Source: Sphingomonas sp. S1-29 (lineage in GTDB: Bacteria > Pseudomonadota > Alphaproteobacteria > Sphingomonadales > Sphingomonadaceae). From it: a stretch of DNA of 64,000 bases. Below, piece after piece: positions 45,371 through 54,989 of this stretch. A program made the translations under genes and the position numbers. Location of the stretch: positions 1,361,501-1,425,500 of the forward strand of contig NZ_CP110678.1 of NCBI RefSeq assembly GCF_026167545.1, given 5' to 3'. The stretch's first letter is position 1, and each line of letters opens with the position of its first letter. Under the pieces are notes generated by a model that saw nothing but the letters and a program-made list of their open reading frames with translations, was not told the DNA's origin and ran no database searches.

Positions 45371-46866
45371 AGCCCGTAAAACGCGTCGTGATTGCCGGCG
45401 GCGGCACCGCCGGCTGGCTCGCCGCCGCTTTGCTGACCCGCCAGATCGGCAAGCTGGTCGAGGTGACGCTGATCGAATCCGACGAGATCGGCACCGTCGG
45501 GGTCGGCGAATCGACCATTCCCACCGTGCGCGCCTTCCACACGCTGCTCGGGATCGAAGAGCAGGATTTCGTCCGCGAGACCGGCGCGACCTTCAAGCTC
45601 GGCATCTCGTTCGAAGGCTGGTCGCAGCCCGATTCGCGTTACATCCATTCGTTCGGCACGCTCGGCACCTCGACCTGGATGGCCGATTTCCACCATTTCT
45701 GGCTCGAAGCCCGCGCGCAGGGCAGCAATGCCGAACTCGGGGCCTATTGCGTCGAGCACGAGGCCGCGCGCGCCGAGCGCTTTGCCGGGCGGCCCGAGAC
45801 GAACCTCAACTACGCCTATCATTTCGACGCGGGCCGCTACGCCCGCTTCCTGCGCGAGCGTTGCGAGGCCGATGGGCTGACCCGCATCGAAGGCCGGATC
45901 ACCCGCGCCGACCGCGATCCCCAAACCGGCGACATCGCCGCGGTGGTGATGGCCGACGGGTCGCGGATCGAGGGCGACCTGTTCATCGATTGCACCGGCT
46001 TTCGCGCGCTGCTGATCGGCGACGCGCTCGGCGTGCCGTACGAGGATTGGAGCAAGTGGCTGCCCACCAACCGCGCGCTCGCGGTGCAGACCGCCGCGGT
46101 CGGGCCGGCGGTGCCCTATACCCGCGCCACCGCGCACGATGCCGGCTGGCAATGGCGGATCCCGCTCCAGCACCGCGTCGGCAACGGCATCGTCTATTGC
46201 AGCGACCATCTCTCGGACGATGCCGCGCACCAACGCCTGCTCGGCGCGGTGCAGGGCGAGGCGCTGACCGATCCGCGGCTGATCCGCTTCCAGACCGGTC
46301 GCCGCGCCAAGGCGTGGGAACATAATTGCGTCGCGCTCAGCCTGGCGGGCGGGTTCGTCGAACCGCTCGAATCGACCAGCATCCACCTGATCATGATCGC
46401 GCTCACCCGGCTGCTCCAGCTGTTCCCCTTCGACGGCGTGACTGCGCCCGCCGCGGCGCGCTTCAACGAAATGTCGCGGCGCGAGATCGAGGGGGTGCGC
46501 GACTTCATCGTCCTGCATTACCACCTCAACCAGCGCGACGAGCCCTTCTGGCGCGCGCATCGCGAGGCATCGCTGCCCGACAGCCTCGCCGAGCGGATCG
46601 CGCTGTTCGCGGAAAGCGCACAGGCGTTCCAGGCGAGCGATGAACTCTTCACCGTCACCTCGTGGGTGCAGGTGATGCTCGGGCAGGAACTGCATCCCGC
46701 CGGGCACAACCGCGTCGCGCGGCTGATGCCGCCGGGGCGGCTCAAGGAAGTGCTCGGCAATCTGTCGGGGCAGGTCAACGCGACGGTCGCCAAGCTGCCC
46801 GCGCACCAGGCATTCGTCGATCGCATGGTCGCGCCCGAGCCGGTGCCGCTGCGCGCGCGCGCCTGA
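45367..46866 (+). CDS. Flavin-dependent (tryptophan 7-halogenase family) halogenase
   Basis: 499 residues. GGGTAGW (residues 11-17) binds FAD. Further halogenase hallmarks are VGVGESTIPTV, Lys77 in TFKLGISFEGW (the HOX-relaying lysine), WQWRIP at 261-266 (the WxWxIP motif) and Glu335 in FVEPLESTS. All residues needed for halogenation are therefore present. Relatives beside TonB receptors in Brevundimonas and Xanthomonas have been shown to halogenate indoles in vitro, but natural substrates are unknown. A flavin reductase is not encoded nearby. The ATG overlaps the cupin stop. Confidence 0.9.
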   Translation: MKPVKRVVIAGGGTAGWLAAALLTRQIGKLVEVTLIESDEIGTVGVGESTIPTVRAFHTLLGIEEQDFVRETGATFKLGISFEGWSQPDSRYIHSFGTLGTSTWMADFHHFWLEARAQGSNAELGAYCVEHEAARAERFAGRPETNLNYAYHFDAGRYARFLRERCEADGLTRIEGRITRADRDPQTGDIAAVVMADGSRIEGDLFIDCTGFRALLIGDALGVPYEDWSKWLPTNRALAVQTAAVGPAVPYTRATAHDAGWQWRIPLQHRVGNGIVYCSDHLSDDAAHQRLLGAVQGEALTDPRLIRFQTGRRAKAWEHNCVALSLAGGFVEPLESTSIHLIMIALTRLLQLFPFDGVTAPAAARFNEMSRREIEGVRDFIVLHYHLNQRDEPFWRAHREASLPDSLAERIALFAESAQAFQASDELFTVTSWVQVMLGQELHPAGHNRVARLMPPGRLKEVLGNLSGQVNATVAKLPAHQAFVDRMVAPEPVPLRARA

Positions 46867-46867
46867 T

Positions 46868-47727
46868 CTATCGCTCGCCCAGCGTCCGCTCGAGAAACGC
46901 CACGCTGTCGTCGAGCACCGGCCCCTTGCCGCGAAACGGCTTGGCGAGCGCCATCACGACTTCCTCATGTGCCAGCCCCGGATAGTTGCGAAGTTCGACC
47001 GGCGCGCCCGCTGCCTTAAGTCGCTCGGCGAGGTTGATCGCGTTGCGCGGGCGCACCACGGCGTCGTCACTGCTGGTCACCAGCAGCAGCGGCGGCGCAT
47101 CGGCGCGCGCGAAATTGACTGGCTGGGTCGCTGCGGGATCGGCCACCCCCGCCATCGCGTCGATCGACCGCCGCGTGTCGAAGGGATAGAAGTCATAGGG
47201 TCCGCTCAGGCCGATGCCGGCCTTTACCGTCCCCGCAGGCACCCCCTCAGCCGCGAGGAACCGCGGGTCGAGCGCCAGCATCGCGACGGTATAGGCGCCT
47301 GCCGAATGGCCCGCGAGCGCGATCCGCTCGGGATCGCCGCCAAAGGACGCGATCGTGTCGCGCGTCCAGCGCACCGCCTGCGCGCCGTCCTCGACAAAGG
47401 CGGGGAAGCGCACCGCGGGCACCTTGCGATAATCGGGCACCACCACGACGAAGCCGCGCGCCGCCAGCGCGCGCCCGGCAAAGCCATATTCCTCGCGCCG
47501 GCCCGACACCCAGCCGCCGCCATACCAGAAGATCACCACCGGGTGCGTACCGCCACCGCGCGGACGCCACACGTCGAGCGTCTGGCCGTGGCTGCCGAAC
47601 GCCACCCCCTGCCCCGCGCGCTCGACCCCGGCCCCGCCGCCCGCGACCGAATCGAGACGGTTGAGCAGGCCCGGCGGCGAACAGGCCGACAGTGCCGCCG
47701 CGATCAGCGCCGGCACCGCCAGCCGGA

Positions 47728-47731
<4 letters not shown>
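46868..47731 (-). CDS. Alpha/beta hydrolase, predicted lipoprotein (carboxylesterase-like)
   Basis: 287 residues. A lipoprotein signal with lipobox LSAC opens the protein. [13 protein letters not shown] is the oxyanion-hole loop of BD-FAE/hormone-sensitive-lipase-like esterases, and AGHSAGA carries the nucleophile Ser; the Asp and His would lie in SSDDAVV and GLAHEEVV. An ester substrate outside the cytoplasm is expected, possibly an acylated carbohydrate. The GTG start overlaps the scoB stop (GTGA). It ends 1 nt from the end of the convergent halogenase gene. Confidence 0.87.
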
Positions 47732-48363
<632 letters not shown>

Positions 48364-48364
48364 G

Positions 48365-49222
48365 TCAGTTCGCTCCTTTGGGGGTCCAGCGCTTGTCGGC
48401 CGGAAACAGGTCGTCATAGCCGCCCGCGACGCCGGGACCGTACATCGGGTTGGGGAGCAGGAACCAGCCCTTGCCCCATTTGCCCGCGATCCCCGGTGCG
48501 ACCGCCAAAGCGCGGCGCTGCTGCACGCCGAGCGCCTTGTCGTTGAAGGCGTCGGAAAAATCGCCGAGCTGGTCGCCCGCCATCGCGAGCACGCAATAGC
48601 GCTCGGCGATCGCGGTGCGGCGCGGGTCCTTGCTCGATCCGGGCGCGATATCGCCGCGCAGGAACAGCGTTTCGCCCGGCTTGGCATCGCCCAGCCCCGC
48701 CGCGCGGAGCGCGTCGACGGCCTGGCGCGCGAAGCGGTTCTCGCGGTTCGAATTGAACACGATCGCGACGCCCGCCGCGCGCAGCCTTGCCAGCGCATCG
48801 ACCGCGCCGGGGGCGGGCTCGACCAGCGTCGCGCCGTCCTGCTCCCAGCGCTCCCAGCGCGCCGGATCGAACGGCGGATCGCCGCGCAGCGCGGTGTCGT
48901 AATTCGCCCCGGTGTTCAGGATCGCGGTTTCGTCCATGTCGAGCACCACCGCTGGCGGCTTGGCATCGCAGCTCGCCCAGCGCGGATCGCCGGGCGTCGC
49001 ACCGGGGGCGAAGATCGCCGAATCAACCGCGCGACCGGCCTTGCGCGCGGCGAGTGCCGCAGTGACGTGCTCGACCATCCCGTCATAGGCCTGCCGCGAC
49101 AGCACCGCCGCCTCGCCCGACCCGAGCAGCCACTGATATTGCTTGGGCGGCGGCGGCGGCGCGCTCGCCACCTGCGCCGGCGCAGTCGCGCACGCCGAAA
49201 GTGCGAGAAGGCCAGCCGCCAT
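48365..49222 (-). CDS. HAD-superfamily acid phosphatase, e(P4)-like lipoprotein
   Basis: 285 residues. A lipobox (LLALSAC) is followed by a Pro-rich linker and the acid phosphatase class B/e(P4) domain: [19 protein letters not shown], the DxD nucleophile motif [11 protein letters not shown] (Asp95, Asp97), FNSNRENRF, and [13 protein letters not shown]. Such lipoproteins dephosphorylate nucleotides or other phosphomonoesters outside the inner membrane. The ATG at 49222 has a GGGAGGGG ribosome site that is itself the arm of a long inverted repeat; the open frame continues upstream through that repeat and is not expected to be translated. It lies between scoA and scoB. Confidence 0.88.
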   Translation of the reverse strand: MAAGLLALSACATAPAQVASAPPPPPKQYQWLLGSGEAAVLSRQAYDGMVEHVTAALAARKAGRAVDSAIFAPGATPGDPRWASCDAKPPAVVLDMDETAILNTGANYDTALRGDPPFDPARWERWEQDGATLVEPAPGAVDALARLRAAGVAIVFNSNRENRFARQAVDALRAAGLGDAKPGETLFLRGDIAPGSSKDPRRTAIAERYCVLAMAGDQLGDFSDAFNDKALGVQQRRALAVAPGIAGKWGKGWFLLPNPMYGPGVAGGYDDLFPADKRWTPKGAN

Positions 49223-49224
49223 CA

Positions 49225-49353
49225 CTCCCCTCCCTGAAAGGGAGGGGTTGGGGGTGGGTCGATGCCTGGCGATACGGCCGCCCAACTGCGTATGCGGTAC
49301 CCGTATCCCCCGGACCATACCCACCCCCGGCCCCTCCCTTCCAGGGAGGGGAG
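49225..49353. repeat. Long inverted repeat between scoA and the phosphatase gene
   Basis: Arms of 34 nt at 49225-49258 and 49320-49353 (3 mismatches), built of CCCTCCCTGAAAGGGAGGGG-type sequence; each arm is itself partly palindromic. The left arm supplies the ribosome site of the phosphatase gene. In RNA the hairpin could sequester that site or stabilise the upstream message. Confidence 0.82.
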
Positions 49354-49365
49354 AAAGCCGCATTC

Positions 49366-50070
49366 TCACGCCGCGCGCTCGCGGACGGTGCGGAACTCGA
49401 TCTTCTTGTCATAGGGCGCGCCGACGATCATCCGCTTCACGTAGATGCCCGGCAGATGCACCGCATCGGCATCGAGCGCGCCGACCGGCACGATCTCCTC
49501 GACCTCGGCGACGCAGATCCGCCCCGCGGTCGCCATCGGCTGGTTGAAATTGCGCGCGGTCTTGCGGAAGATCAGATTACCCGCCTCGTCGGCCTTCCAC
49601 CCCTTGATGATCGAAAGGTCGGCGCGGATGCCGCGTTCGAGGATATATTCCTGACCGTCGAAGACCTTGGTCTCCTTGCCTTCGGCCACCAGCGTGCCGA
49701 CCCCGGTCTTGGTGTAGAAGCCCGGAATCCCCGCCCCGCCCGCGCGGCAGCGTTCGGCGAGCGTGCCCTGCGGGCAGAATTCGACCTCGAGCTCGCCCGA
49801 GAGATATTGCCGCTCGAATTCCTTGTTCTCGCCGACATAGGACGAGATCATCTTCTTCACCTGCCGCGTGCGCAGCAGCTTGCCCAGGCCCTCATTGTCG
49901 ATGCCGGCATTGTTGCTGGCGATCGTCAGGTCCTTGATCCCCGATGCCTGGATCGCATCGATCAGCCGCTCGGGGATCCCGCACAGGCCGAACCCGCCGG
50001 CGCAGATCGTCATGCCATCATGGAGCAGCCCGTCGAGCGCGGCTGCGGCATCGGGATAGAGTTTCTGCAT
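49366..50070 (-). CDS. scoA: 3-oxoacid CoA-transferase subunit A
   Basis: 234 residues. [40 protein letters not shown] and [16 protein letters not shown] are signature stretches of SCOT-type alpha subunits. It begins at the ATG at 50070 with GAGG upstream; an earlier in-frame ATG lies in the divergent intergenic region. It is the first gene of the unit scoA - phosphatase - scoB - hydrolase. Ketone-body or 3-oxoacid (for example PHB-derived acetoacetate) use is the family function. Confidence 0.93.
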   Translation of the reverse strand: MQKLYPDAAAALDGLLHDGMTICAGGFGLCGIPERLIDAIQASGIKDLTIASNNAGIDNEGLGKLLRTRQVKKMISSYVGENKEFERQYLSGELEVEFCPQGTLAERCRAGGAGIPGFYTKTGVGTLVAEGKETKVFDGQEYILERGIRADLSIIKGWKADEAGNLIFRKTARNFNQPMATAGRICVAEVEEIVPVGALDADAVHLPGIYVKRMIVGAPYDKKIEFRTVRERAA

Positions 50071-50162
50071 GCGCGGCCTCGTGGAACGATGGAGAGATGC
50101 GCCGTGCTTATAAACCATGCGCGGTCTAGGCAACGGCCAAGCGTTGGGGCAGGTTCGCACCA

Positions 50163-51305
50163 ATGCAGCAGCCCAACACCCCCGACAGCATCGGCGCGGC
50201 GATCGGCTTGGCGCGCAACCGCGATCTGGCAGCGGCGCGGGCGATGCTGGATCGGATCGATGCGACCGCCGATGGTTTCACCGCGCTCGCCTTCGTGGAG
50301 CGACAAGCAGGCGCCCTCGAAGCCGAACGCGCGGCGCTGATCGAAGCGTTGCGCCACGAGCCGCGCCACCTGTCGGCATTATTGGCGCGCGGCGATTGCG
50401 AGCGGCGTGCGGGCGAACCGCGCGTGGCGGTACGGTTCCTGCGCACCGCGCTTGCGGTAGCCGCAGCGACACCGCCGCCGCCGGCGCTCCATCCGGCGCT
50501 CCGCGAGGCGCAGGCGTTCCTTGCCGAGCAGACGCAGGATTTCACCGACACGATGGTTGCCGCGGTCGAGGCTGCGGGGTTGATGCAGTCCGATACCCCG
50601 CCGCGCGTCGCCGAGGCGATCGACCTGCTGCTGGGTCGCCGCCAGCTGTACCTCGAGCAGCCCTCGATGTTCTATTTCCCCGGTCTGGCGCAGCGCGCGT
50701 TCTTCGGCCGCTCCGAATTCGCCTGGGCCTCGCAAGTCGAAGCCGCGACCGAGGCGATTCGCGACGAATTGGCCGCGCTCCAGGATGTCTTCACCCCCTA
50801 TGTCCGCACCGACCCGCGCGCGCCGGCCCCTGCCAACCACCTGCTCGAACATCCCGGCTGGGGCGCCATCCACCTGATCGAGCAGGGGCGCCCGCACCCG
50901 GTTCATGCCGCGCGCTGCCCCGCGACGATGGCTGCGCTGGCGCTGGCGCCGCAGCCCGCGATCGGCACGCGCTCGCCGATGGCGTTGTTCTCGCGGCTCA
51001 AGCCGGGCACCCACATCGCGCCGCACCACGGCGTCTTCAACACCCGGCTGATCTGCCATCTGCCGCTGGTGGTGCCCGATGGCTGCGGCATCCGCGTCGG
51101 CAGCCATACCCGCCAGTGGCGCGAAGGCGAGCTGCTGATCCTCGACGACAGCTTCGAGCATGAGGCGTGGAATCGCGGCAGCTCGGACCGCGTGGTGCTG
51201 TTGTTCGAAATCTGGCGACCCGATATCGGCGAGGAAGAACGCGCCGCGATCACCGTGCTGCTGGCCGCGGTCGAGGAACAGGGCTTCGCGGCCGACGATG
51301 ATTGA
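50163..51305 (+). CDS. Aspartyl/asparaginyl beta-hydroxylase (AspH) domain protein with N-terminal TPR-like part
   Basis: 380 residues. The N-terminal about 110 residues are Ala/Arg-rich helical repeats resembling TPRs. The C-terminal AspH domain shows [20 protein letters not shown] (iron-binding His near 288) and [17 protein letters not shown] (His333), the two-histidine arrangement of this Fe(II)/2-oxoglutarate family. It should hydroxylate a protein or peptide side chain; the target is unknown. It is followed 37 nt later by a ThDP enzyme gene and is divergent from scoA. It is the third putative 2-oxoglutarate oxygenase within 19 kb. Confidence 0.88.
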   Translation: MQQPNTPDSIGAAIGLARNRDLAAARAMLDRIDATADGFTALAFVERQAGALEAERAALIEALRHEPRHLSALLARGDCERRAGEPRVAVRFLRTALAVAAATPPPPALHPALREAQAFLAEQTQDFTDTMVAAVEAAGLMQSDTPPRVAEAIDLLLGRRQLYLEQPSMFYFPGLAQRAFFGRSEFAWASQVEAATEAIRDELAALQDVFTPYVRTDPRAPAPANHLLEHPGWGAIHLIEQGRPHPVHAARCPATMAALALAPQPAIGTRSPMALFSRLKPGTHIAPHHGVFNTRLICHLPLVVPDGCGIRVGSHTRQWREGELLILDDSFEHEAWNRGSSDRVVLLFEIWRPDIGEEERAAITVLLAAVEEQGFAADDD

Positions 51306-51342
51306 CGGGTCCGATCGAACGGGCGTTGCAGGAGAGTATCGC

Positions 51343-52992
51343 ATGACCAAGCGCACCGGCGGCCGCATCCTCGTCGACAATCTCGTGGCGCAGGGCTGCG
51401 ACCGGCTGTTCCAGGTGCCCGGCGAGAGCTTCCTCGCGGTGCTCGACGCGCTGGTCGACGTGCCCGCGATCGAGGTCGTGACATGCCGGCAGGAGGGTGG
51501 TGCGGCCTTCATGGCCTGCGCCGACGCGGCGATGACGCAGCGGCCCGGCGTGTGCTTCGTAACGCGCGGACCCGGCGCGACCAATGCCAGCATCGGCGTC
51601 CATGTCGCGATGCAGGATTCGCAGCCGATGCTGTTGTTCATCGGCGACGTCGACCGCGGCATGCGCGACCGCGAGGGGTTCCAGGAGGTCGATTTTCCCG
51701 CGATGTTCGCGCCGCTCGCCAAATGGGCGACGCGGATCGAGGACGCCGCGCGAATCCCCGAATATATCGCGCGCGCGTGGAACACCGCGATCAGCGGCCG
51801 CCCCGGCCCGGTGGTGATCGCGCTGCCCGAGGACATGCTGTGCGATGTCGTCGAGGCGGTCGATCGGCCGCGGATCGAGCGGGTCTGGCAGGCCGCCAAT
51901 CCCGACGACGCCGACGCGGCGCTCGACCTGCTGCGCGCCGCGAAGCGCCCCGTCGCGATCGTCGGCGGGGCGGGCTGGGACAAAGCGACCACCGGCGCCT
52001 TCGATTGCTTCGCGCGCAACTGGGGCATCCCCGTCGCGGGTGCGTTCCGCCGACAGGACGCGATCCCCAACGCCTCGAAGGCGTGGGCGGGCAATCTGGG
52101 CTATGGCCCCAACCCCAGGCTGGTCGCGCGGATCAAGGCGGCCGATGTGGTGCTCGTCCTCGGCGCCCGGCTGGGGGAGGCGACGACCGACGGCTATACG
52201 CTGATCACCCCCGACCATCCGGGCCAGAAGCTGATCCACGTCCACCCCGATCCCGCCGAGCTCAACCGCGTCTATCGCGCCGACGTCGCGGTCTGTTCGG
52301 ACACCTTCTCGTTCGCCGACGCGCTGGTGCGCGCCGAGTATCCGCCGACCCCGCATGCCGGCGGCGGCGAGGCGCATGCCGAATGGCGCGAATGGTCGAC
52401 CCCCAAGCCGCGCGACGGCGTGACGCTAGACCTCGGCCTATGCGTCGCGGCGATGCGCGAAGCGCTGCCGGCGGATACGATCATCTGCAACGGCGCGGGC
52501 AATTTCGCGGGCTGGTGGCACCGCTATTGGCAGTATGGCGTCCAGCCCTCGCAACTCGCGCCGACCTGCGGTGCGATGGGCTATGGCGTACCCGCCGCCG
52601 TCGCCGCCGCGCTGCGCGCGCCCGACCGGATGGTCGTGGCATTGGCGGGCGATGGCGATTTCCTGATGAACGGCCAGGAGCTGGCGACCGCGGTCCAGCA
52701 TGGCGCCGAGATGCTCGTGCTGGTGATCGACAATGGCGGATATGGCACGATCCGCATGCATCAGGAGCGCGAATTCCCCGGCCGGGTGAGCGCGACGCGG
52801 CTCGCCAACCCCGATTTCGCCGCGCTCGCCCGCGCCTATGGCTGCTGGTCCGAAACCGTCGAGCGCACCGAGGATTTCGCCGCGGCGCTCGCGCGCGCGC
52901 AGGAACAGCCCGGCGTTCGGCTGTTGCACCTGCGCACCGATATCGAGGTGATCAATCCGGGCACGACGATCAGCGCGATCCGCGCGCGCTGA
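51343..52992 (+). CDS. Thiamine diphosphate-binding enzyme, acetolactate synthase-like
   Basis: 549 residues. The three ThDP-enzyme domains are seen: an N-terminal Pyr domain with Glu51 in CRQEGGAAFMA, a central domain (RPVAIVGGAGWDK, VVLVLGARLGEATTDGY), and a PP domain with ALAGDGDFLMNGQELATAV and a NGGYGT metal-binding motif. It belongs to the acetolactate synthase/benzoylformate decarboxylase superfamily. No small regulatory subunit gene is near, so it is probably not the biosynthetic acetolactate synthase; a 2-oxoacid decarboxylase or carboligase is likely. An AGGAGAG ribosome site precedes the ATG. Its link to the AspH gene is positional only. Confidence 0.88.
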   Translation: MTKRTGGRILVDNLVAQGCDRLFQVPGESFLAVLDALVDVPAIEVVTCRQEGGAAFMACADAAMTQRPGVCFVTRGPGATNASIGVHVAMQDSQPMLLFIGDVDRGMRDREGFQEVDFPAMFAPLAKWATRIEDAARIPEYIARAWNTAISGRPGPVVIALPEDMLCDVVEAVDRPRIERVWQAANPDDADAALDLLRAAKRPVAIVGGAGWDKATTGAFDCFARNWGIPVAGAFRRQDAIPNASKAWAGNLGYGPNPRLVARIKAADVVLVLGARLGEATTDGYTLITPDHPGQKLIHVHPDPAELNRVYRADVAVCSDTFSFADALVRAEYPPTPHAGGGEAHAEWREWSTPKPRDGVTLDLGLCVAAMREALPADTIICNGAGNFAGWWHRYWQYGVQPSQLAPTCGAMGYGVPAAVAAALRAPDRMVVALAGDGDFLMNGQELATAVQHGAEMLVLVIDNGGYGTIRMHQEREFPGRVSATRLANPDFAALARAYGCWSETVERTEDFAAALARAQEQPGVRLLHLRTDIEVINPGTTISAIRAR

Positions 52993-53014
52993 CATCCGCA
53001 AAAGTCGATGCGCA

Positions 53015-53045
53015 CGAAAAAGGCCGCCCCGGTTTCCCGAAGCGG
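53015..53045 (-). terminator. Intrinsic terminator of csbD
   Basis: On the minus strand an 11-bp stem (GGCCGCTTCGG with CCGGGGCGGCC, two G-T pairs) closes a GAAA tetraloop and is followed by TTTTT. This is a textbook intrinsic terminator 37 nt after the csbD stop, and it also separates it from the convergent ThDP enzyme gene. Confidence 0.88.
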
Positions 53046-53082
53046 CCCAATCGTTTCGCGTTACCCGAAGTAACGCTGCAGG

Positions 53083-53253
53083 TCAGATGTCGTCGCCGAG
53101 GGCGCCTTTGACCTTGCCTGCAGTCTGCTGAAGCTTGCCCTTGGCTTCCTGCGCTTCGCCTTCGGCGCGCGTCTCAGGATTGCTCGACTGCTGCTTCACT
53201 TCGCCAATGGCTTCGTTGGTGTTGCCTTTGACCTTGTCTACGAATTCACCCAT
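53083..53253 (-). CDS. CsbD family stress protein
   Basis: 56 residues. DKVKGNTNEAIGEVKQQSSN and AKGKLQQTAGKVKGALGD are the two repeat-like halves of the CsbD fold, a small hydrophilic four-helix protein. CsbD proteins are general-stress proteins of unknown biochemical role. GAGGAG lies before the ATG. An EcfG-type promoter (53318-53342) and an intrinsic terminator flank the gene, so it forms its own transcription unit and is probably part of the general stress response. Confidence 0.93.
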   Translation of the reverse strand: MGEFVDKVKGNTNEAIGEVKQQSSNPETRAEGEAQEAKGKLQQTAGKVKGALGDDI

Positions 53254-53317
53254 GGGGTTTCTCCTCAAATCATGTGCGGCGATGATGTTTGCCATCATTG
53301 CTTGCGCTTGTAGTAAG

Positions 53318-53342
53318 AACGGCCCGGGGTGAACTTGGTTCC
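53318..53342 (-). promoter_or_regulatory. EcfG-type (general stress) promoter of csbD
   Basis: On the minus strand GGAAC (53338-53342), a 16-nt spacer and CGTT (53318-53321) match the consensus recognised by the alphaproteobacterial general-stress sigma factor EcfG. The leader to the csbD start is about 60 nt. Confidence 0.78.
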
Positions 53343-53345
53343 GAA

Positions 53346-54350
53346 TTAGATAAGCCCCGCCAGCGGGCTCGAGGGATCGGCATAGCGCCGCTGCCCCATC
53401 CGCCCCGCGCGATAGGCGAGCCGCCCCGATTCGACCGCCGCCTTCATCGCCGCCGCCATCATCACCGGGTTCTTGGCTTCGGCGATCGCGGTGTTCATCA
53501 GCACGCCGTCGCAGCCGAGCTCCATCGCCACCGCGGCATCCGACGCGGTGCCCACGCCGGCATCGACCAGCACCGGCACCTTGGCCCCCTCGACGATCAG
53601 CCGGATCGTGATCCGGTTCTGGATCCCCAGCCCCGATCCGATCGGCGCCCCCAGCGGCATGATCGCCACCGCGCCGGCATCCTCGAGCCGCTTCGCCGCG
53701 ATCGGATCGTCGACGCAATAGACCATCGGCAGAAAGCCTTCCTTGGCCAGCACCTCGGTCGCGCGCAGCGTCTCGACCATGTCGGGATACAGCGTGCGCG
53801 CCTCGCCCAGCACTTCGAGCTTCACCAGGTCCCAGCCCCCCGCCTCGCGCGCCAGCCGCAGCGTGCGGATCGCCTCGTCGCCGGTGAAACAGCCCGCGGT
53901 GTTGGGCAGATACGTCACGCGCTTGGGATCGATGAAGTCGGTGAGCATCGGCGCCTTGGGATCGCTGACATTCACGCGGCGCACCGCGACGGTGACGATC
54001 TCGGCCCCTGCGGCTTCGACCGCGGCGGCGTTCTGCGCGAAGTCCTTGTACTTGCCCGTGCCGACGATCAGCCGCGAGCGGAAGGTGCGCCCGGCGACGC
54101 TCCAACTATCGGTGTCGACCGCGGGCTCATGATCGCCGCCGCCGACGAAATGGACGATCTCGAGCTCGTCGCCATCCTCGACCATGACATCGCCCAGGGT
54201 CGAGCGCGGCACCACCTCGAGATTGCGCTCGACCGCGACCTTTTCGGGCACCAGCCCGAGTTCGCTCGCCAGGCCGGCAATGCTGAGGCCCGCGCGGACA
54301 CGCTTGTGCTCGCCATTGACCATGATCGATACGGTACCGTCGGTGTGCAT
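53346..54350 (-). CDS. thiG: ThiS-ThiG fusion: sulfur carrier protein and thiazole synthase
   Basis: 334 residues. Residues 1-72 are a ThiS ubiquitin-like domain ([20 protein letters not shown], ending in VHFVGGG); residues from about 80 are ThiG ([42 protein letters not shown] with the Schiff-base Lys, APIGSGLGI). Together they make the thiazole phosphate half of thiamine. Fusion keeps the Gly-Gly motif internal instead of at a free C-terminus, so sulfur thiocarboxylation at that end cannot occur without processing. No TPP riboswitch is seen upstream. I chose the ATG at 54350; the open frame upstream runs into a repeat. Confidence 0.92.
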   Translation of the reverse strand: MHTDGTVSIMVNGEHKRVRAGLSIAGLASELGLVPEKVAVERNLEVVPRSTLGDVMVEDGDELEIVHFVGGGDHEPAVDTDSWSVAGRTFRSRLIVGTGKYKDFAQNAAAVEAAGAEIVTVAVRRVNVSDPKAPMLTDFIDPKRVTYLPNTAGCFTGDEAIRTLRLAREAGGWDLVKLEVLGEARTLYPDMVETLRATEVLAKEGFLPMVYCVDDPIAAKRLEDAGAVAIMPLGAPIGSGLGIQNRITIRLIVEGAKVPVLVDAGVGTASDAAVAMELGCDGVLMNTAIAEAKNPVMMAAAMKAAVESGRLAYRAGRMGQRRYADPSSPLAGLI

Positions 54351-54362
54351 GTCTGCCCCAAG

Positions 54363-54440
54363 CCGTTCGTTTCGAGCGAAGTCGAGAAACGAGTTTCGTT
54401 GCGCCCGCGGACGTGTCTCGACTTCGCTCGACACGAACGG
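54363..54440. repeat. REP-like inverted repeat, type B
   Basis: Arms at 54363-54390 and 54413-54440 (28 nt, 2 mismatches), core TTCGAGCGAAGTCGAGAAAC. It lies between divergent thiSG and aroQ. The same unit occurs at 57797-57872. Confidence 0.85.
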
Positions 54441-54496
54441 GTAAGGAATGCGCGATCTAGGGGTGCGAGAGCGCGCCCGCAACCAAGAGGGGCATG

Positions 54497-54958
54497 ATGG
54501 CCGAAACGAATCCAGCCGCGATCCCCGCGACCATCTATGTCCTCAACGGCCCGAACCTCAATCTGCTCGGCATGCGCGAGCCCGATGTCTATGGTGCCGA
54601 CACGCTCGACGACATCGCCGGAATGCTCGAGGATCGCGCGCGCGAGCTAGGGGTCGAGGTCGAGGTCCGTCAGTCGAACCATGAGGGCCATCTGGTCGAT
54701 TGGCTGCACGAGGCGCAGGCCGAAGGCGCGCGCGCGGTGCTGCTCAACGCCGCGGCCTTCACCCACACCTCGGTCGCGCTGTACGACGCGATCCGCGCGA
54801 TCCGCACCCCGGTGATCGAGGTCCATCTGTCGAACCCGCATGCGCGCGAGGCTTTTCGCCACAAAAGCTATGTCGCGATGGCGGCGCGCGGCAGCATCAG
54901 CGGGTTCGGCGCGCAATCCTATGTGCTCGCGCTTGAAGCCGCCGCCCGCCTGCCGTAA
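54497..54958 (+). CDS. aroQ: 3-dehydroquinate dehydratase, type II
   Basis: 153 residues, the usual length. [20 protein letters not shown] holds the N-terminal signature with the catalytic Tyr; [33 protein letters not shown] and [17 protein letters not shown] complete it. It makes 3-dehydroshikimate in the shikimate pathway. The ATG at 54497 is 6 nt after GAGG; an adjacent ATG at 54494 is equally in frame. It is followed by accB 31 nt downstream, an order common in alphaproteobacteria. Confidence 0.95.
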   Translation: MAETNPAAIPATIYVLNGPNLNLLGMREPDVYGADTLDDIAGMLEDRARELGVEVEVRQSNHEGHLVDWLHEAQAEGARAVLLNAAAFTHTSVALYDAIRAIRTPVIEVHLSNPHAREAFRHKSYVAMAARGSISGFGAQSYVLALEAAARLP

Positions 54959-54989
54959 GGCCCCGCGCTTAACAGAGAAACAGGTCGCA

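Noticed and set aside
50083..50106. GGAAC with CGTG 15 nt later, upstream of the AspH gene, resembling an EcfG promoter
   Set aside because: Spacer is short and the second element has a mismatch; too weak to call next to the clear csbD site.
54351..54493. Possible TPP riboswitch upstream of thiSG
   Set aside because: The gap is mostly a type B inverted repeat; no THI-box motifs (CTGAGA, ACCTGATC-like) are visible.
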